Source: Methanocella_A sp963769045
Lineage (GTDB): Archaea > Halobacteriota > Methanocellia > Methanocellales > Methanocellaceae
Assembly (NCBI GenBank): GCA_963769045.1
Contig: CAVYKK010000020.1
Location: forward strand, 95,119-159,118
Direction of reading: 5' to 3'
DNA length: 64,000 nt
The notes under the pieces: generated by a model
What the model saw: only the letters and a program-made list of their open reading frames with translations
What the model was told of the DNA's origin: nothing
Databases searched by the model: none
In this document: one piece after another, positions 61,841 to 64,000 of the stretch
Layout of the letters: every line of letters begins with the position of its first letter
How positions within the stretch are numbered: the first letter of the stretch is position 1
Translations under genes and position numbers: made by a program

Positions 61841-62690
61841 CATCGAGCTAACGGCCTCGGACGACTACGGGCAGATGGCCGGCTTCCGGAACATGATGCG
61901 TAAGGAGAACGCCCGGTGGTGGAGCCTCAAATCGCTGGTGTTCCACCTTATAGTCTGGCTGGTCGTCCTCAACGCCCTCGTGGCTGTCCTCCTGTTCATC
62001 GTCCCGGCCATCGATAACAGCGCGGCGATCCGGCAGGCCGCCAACGCTACTGCCATTGCCGATGCCAGGATGCAGGTGGCCAATACGGGCATGGGCATGT
62101 TCTTCCAGATGGCCGGCTTCGCCGTGTTTATCGGTGCGGTTATCTTCGGCCACGACGCCCTGCTCAAGGAGCGCGAGTCCGGCACCGCTATATGGCTGCT
62201 GTCCAAGCCGATCTCCAGGAAGGCTTTCGTGTTCTCGAAGGTGTCCGCGGTGGTCATCGGCGTGCTGGGCGTCATCCTGTGCACGCAGGGAGCAATCACC
62301 TACGCCATGTGCTCCCTCGAGCTGGGGAGCCCCATGCCGGTGCTGCCATTTATTGCCGGGATGGGCGTGCTCTGCCTGGGCGTCCTGTTCTACCTGATGC
62401 TGGCCATCGCACTGGGTGTGTTTACCACGTCCCGCGGGCTTTCGCTGGGCCTCCCCCTGATCATCGGCATCACCGGGGGTTTCTTCCTCGGCATTTTCCA
62501 GGCGCTGGGCACGTTCAAAGAGCTGGGCTACCTTGTGCCATGGAACCTGACCAGCTACGCGACCTTGCTGGCGACCGGGGTTTCGCTGGAGGCTGACAAA
62601 TACTGGCCATGGCCCGTGCTGGCCACGGCTGTCTGGGTCCTGCTGTTCATCGGCGCCGCCCTGGCGAAGTTCGAGCAGACCGAGCTATAG
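61830..62690 (+). CDS. ABC-2 type permease 2
   Basis: 286 residues. It shares with permease 1 the N-terminal GFRNMMRKENARWWSLKSLV and the GHDALLKERESGTAIWLLSK / PISRKAFVFSKVSAV block, and has the same six-segment plan. The pair with ATPase 2 forms a second exporter paralogous to 55400-57221. Divergence is larger than in the ATPases, as expected if substrates differ. Start ATG 61830. Confidence 0.88.
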   Translation: MTTDIELTASDDYGQMAGFRNMMRKENARWWSLKSLVFHLIVWLVVLNALVAVLLFIVPAIDNSAAIRQAANATAIADARMQVANTGMGMFFQMAGFAVFIGAVIFGHDALLKERESGTAIWLLSKPISRKAFVFSKVSAVVIGVLGVILCTQGAITYAMCSLELGSPMPVLPFIAGMGVLCLGVLFYLMLAIALGVFTTSRGLSLGLPLIIGITGGFFLGIFQALGTFKELGYLVPWNLTSYATLLATGVSLEADKYWPWPVLATAVWVLLFIGAALAKFEQTEL

Positions 62691-62759
62691 GCCTGGGCCA
62701 GAGTGAATTTCACGGGACGAATTTAACTCCCGGCAGCATGACACCTTACTGGTGTCATA

Positions 62760-63185
62760 ATGGGACGCTATTTGTCCACTTTCATTTTTCTGATGACCTC
62801 GCATAATCCTGCGGCGGGAGAGCCGACTGCCAGGATTATCGAATGGGGCACTGACAGAGACGTTTACCATGTCGGAGACCGGCCCGTCGCTTTCATAGAG
62901 ATCAGGAACACGGGCAGCCATGCCATCGAAGATGCGGTGGTGAAGCTGACCGTTACCAGAAAAACGCCCATAGGGGCTGTTACACTGATAAAAGATCAGG
63001 CGCATAAAGCCTTAGAGTTGGTGCCGGGGTTCAAAGTCTCCCCCGGGAAAAGCCGTCGGTTCGAGGTGTCGCCCTTTCAGATCCCGGATACCAGCCTGGC
63101 GAAGGGGACCTACGAGTTGAAGGCTGATATCGTCATCGAGGGCCGGTCAGTCGGGACTCTTCATAAGACCATCAGCGTGAAGTAG
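62760..63185 (+). CDS. Small CARDB-like beta-sandwich protein
   Basis: 141 residues. TARIIEWGTDRDVYHVGDRP, VAFIEIRNTGSHAIEDAVVK and LAKGTYELKADIVIEGRSVG form an immunoglobulin-like CARDB/DUF11 domain of the archaeal surface type. The short N-terminus (MGRYLSTFIFLM) is only weakly hydrophobic, so export is unclear; ATG 62793 is an alternative start that would make it cytosolic. Follows permease 2 by 69 bases. Confidence 0.65.
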   Translation: MGRYLSTFIFLMTSHNPAAGEPTARIIEWGTDRDVYHVGDRPVAFIEIRNTGSHAIEDAVVKLTVTRKTPIGAVTLIKDQAHKALELVPGFKVSPGKSRRFEVSPFQIPDTSLAKGTYELKADIVIEGRSVGTLHKTISVK

Positions 63186-63412
63186 CCCGTCTTCATCTCC
63201 TGTATGCGTGCGCGAGCGCCCGTTGCACAGACCGGAGGCCTGTTGTTTTGCACATTATCGTGATACCTGCTGTACTGCCCGATGATTGTATCTGACTGGA
63301 AATCTAAAACCGATGCATGACAGGGCTGTATATTTTGATCTTCCGCTCTGCGACCGAAGGGAGTAGAGCGGTGTAGCCGGGGGAGTCCAGCGGAGCCCGG
63401 AGGGCGGAGCGA
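63186..63412. other. Non-coding stretch, GGAG-rich
   Basis: No gene is seen here. The right part (63345-63412) is rich in GGAG/GGCGGAG; the left part contains GTGCGCGAGCGCCCG (63208-63222), a weak relative of the 19-bp GC-rich repeat. Confidence 0.5.
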
Positions 63413-63595
63413 CTAGTGTCGTGTCAAGCGTGATATGTCGTTTTATTGTCCCGGAACTGTTCTGGCGATGTCTCTGCGGATTCCCGGGCCGGGCATCGTC
63501 GTCTGACTGGCAGTCCACGCGTGCGCGCGCGAGCGGCCGCCCCGCCTCGCCATCTCATGCTATTATGCGACATTTCAGCCTTGACACGACACTAG
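63413..63595. mobile_element. MITE-like element, 183 bp
   Basis: A perfect 16-bp terminal inverted repeat (CTAGTGTCGTGTCAAG at 63413-63428; CTTGACACGACACTAG at 63580-63595) is extended inwards by a second, imperfect match (GATATGTCG against CGACATTTC). It contains no gene, so it looks like a non-autonomous element derived from some DDE transposon. One copy of the 19-bp GC-rich repeat lies inside (63521-63539). No clear target duplication was seen. Confidence 0.65.
63521..63539 (+). repeat. 19-bp GC-rich repeat, copy b
   Basis: GTGCGCGCGCGAGCGGCCG, exact match to copies a and c, inside the MITE-like element. Confidence 0.6.
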
Positions 63596-63868
63596 AGGGG
63601 GGCGGGAGCCCCCTCTTGATCCGTCAATGTCAGAAAGGTAATTCAGCCCTGGCTTATACGTGTTTCCGAAACGGCTTTTAGCAAATGCGCGCCGACACCT
63701 GTGGCAAGGCAGTCTCATTTTCCGCCCTGGAACGCGTGCGCGCGCGAGCGGCCGAGCGGCCGACACTCGAAAGCCTGCCCTTGGCTCATGGTAAAGCGAT
63801 AAGATAAGAAAAACGATAAAAAAGGAATGGCGAGGGTCACCGAAGTGCCCTCGATATAACCTGATTCT
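63596..63868. other. Non-coding stretch, last 270 bases before the edge gene
   Basis: No gene is seen here; short frames present have no family resemblance or signals. It holds copy c of the GC-rich repeat (63736-63754) and an A-rich stretch (63797-63827) that could end transcription of the gene on the right. Confidence 0.5.
63736..63754 (+). repeat. 19-bp GC-rich repeat, copy c
   Basis: GTGCGCGCGCGAGCGGCCG, followed by AGCGGCCG. An exact match to copies a and b, here outside the MITE-like element. Confidence 0.6.
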
Positions 63869-64000
63869 TTAATGCGGCAGCGCCTTGTCGAAGATGCCGA
63901 TGCCCATCTTGTCCACGGAGAAGTTCTTGATCTTGTCGATGAAGCTCTCCTTCTTCTTTCCGCCGGACAGGGCATGCTCGAGCACTTCGCTGATGTTCGA
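63869..64000 (-). CDS. 3' end of a gene running off the right edge
   Basis: About 43 C-terminal residues are visible: SNISEVLEHALSGGKKKESF then IDKIKNFSVDKMGIGIFDKALPH and stop TAA at 63869-63871. The pattern 'EVLEHAL-GGKKK' resembles the C-terminus of archaeal LonB-type proteases, but the part is too short for a firm call. The rest lies beyond the window. Confidence 0.45.
   Translation of the reverse strand, partial: SNISEVLEHALSGGKKKESFIDKIKNFSVDKMGIGIFDKALPH

Noticed and set aside
63421..63681. 86-codon frame through the MITE-like element.
   Set aside because: It crosses the element end and has no ribosome-binding site or protein-like composition.

Overview
The window comes from a euryarchaeal methanogen, most likely a Methanocella/Rice Cluster I-type organism (inference). 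The methanogen-specific marker genes mmp11 and mtxX (marker 4) sit side by side. Archaeal information-processing genes are present (RPA with its partner, archaeal-type isoleucyl-tRNA synthetase, tRNA G10 methyltransferase, split GMP synthetase). Other archaeal hallmarks are the pterin enzyme MptE, PGF-CTERM surface proteins, class III (pilin-type) signal peptides and TATA-box promoters. No tRNA, rRNA or CRISPR array was found.

Layout. 0-2.3 kb: 5' part of a membrane propeller/winged-helix regulator, a Na/Ca-type antiporter and a DUF192 protein. 2.4-7.9 kb: a six-gene operon of archaeal pilin-like proteins, one carrying a Calx-beta domain. 7.9-16 kb: NAD synthetase, a DMT transporter with a histidine-rich tail, a membrane transglutaminase-like protein, two sugar nucleotidyltransferases (one fused to a cupin), a DUF362-ferredoxin protein and the two methanogenesis markers. 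16-26 kb: PAS histidine kinase, HMG-CoA reductase, an AlkZ-like protein, ileS-mptE. 26-32 kb: a radical SAM protein, three cupredoxins, two YkgJ-like proteins, a redoxin and guaAa. 32-36 kb: a retropepsin-like pair, a winged-helix protein of unknown role and the RPA operon. 36-45 kb: a surface/sensor region with an NHL propeller bearing a PGF-CTERM tail, two more propeller/winged-helix membrane regulators and a further propeller. 45-48 kb: an insertion sequence that cleanly splits a membrane-protein gene. 48-55 kb: trmG10, ACT and DUF711 proteins, a PGF-CTERM protein, a flavin-binding protein and tldD/pmbA. 55-63 kb: two paralogous ABC export modules flanking an MFS transporter, a tiny membrane ORF and a membrane serine hydrolase. 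63-64 kb: non-coding DNA with a MITE-like element, then the 3' end of another gene.

Three things stand out. (1) Three paralogous membrane proteins join an extracytoplasmic PQQ-type propeller to cytoplasmic tandem winged helices (the third is cut by the window edge). All three share a near-identical motif (GTGAGAGAAACTATATTTAA-like) over the TATA box, which suggests a family of autoregulated or co-regulated transmembrane one-component regulators. (2) At least eight intergenic loci carry long imperfect palindromes built from degenerate 9-bp units; the unit 'vocabulary' differs between loci but the 9-bp period is kept. (3) Two conserved genes, hmgA and mtxX, each carry a single-base frameshift; this looks like sequence error but deserves checking because hmgA should be essential.

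Start sites given here sometimes differ from the longest open frame where a ribosome-binding site or signal peptide points to an internal start; this is stated in each entry.
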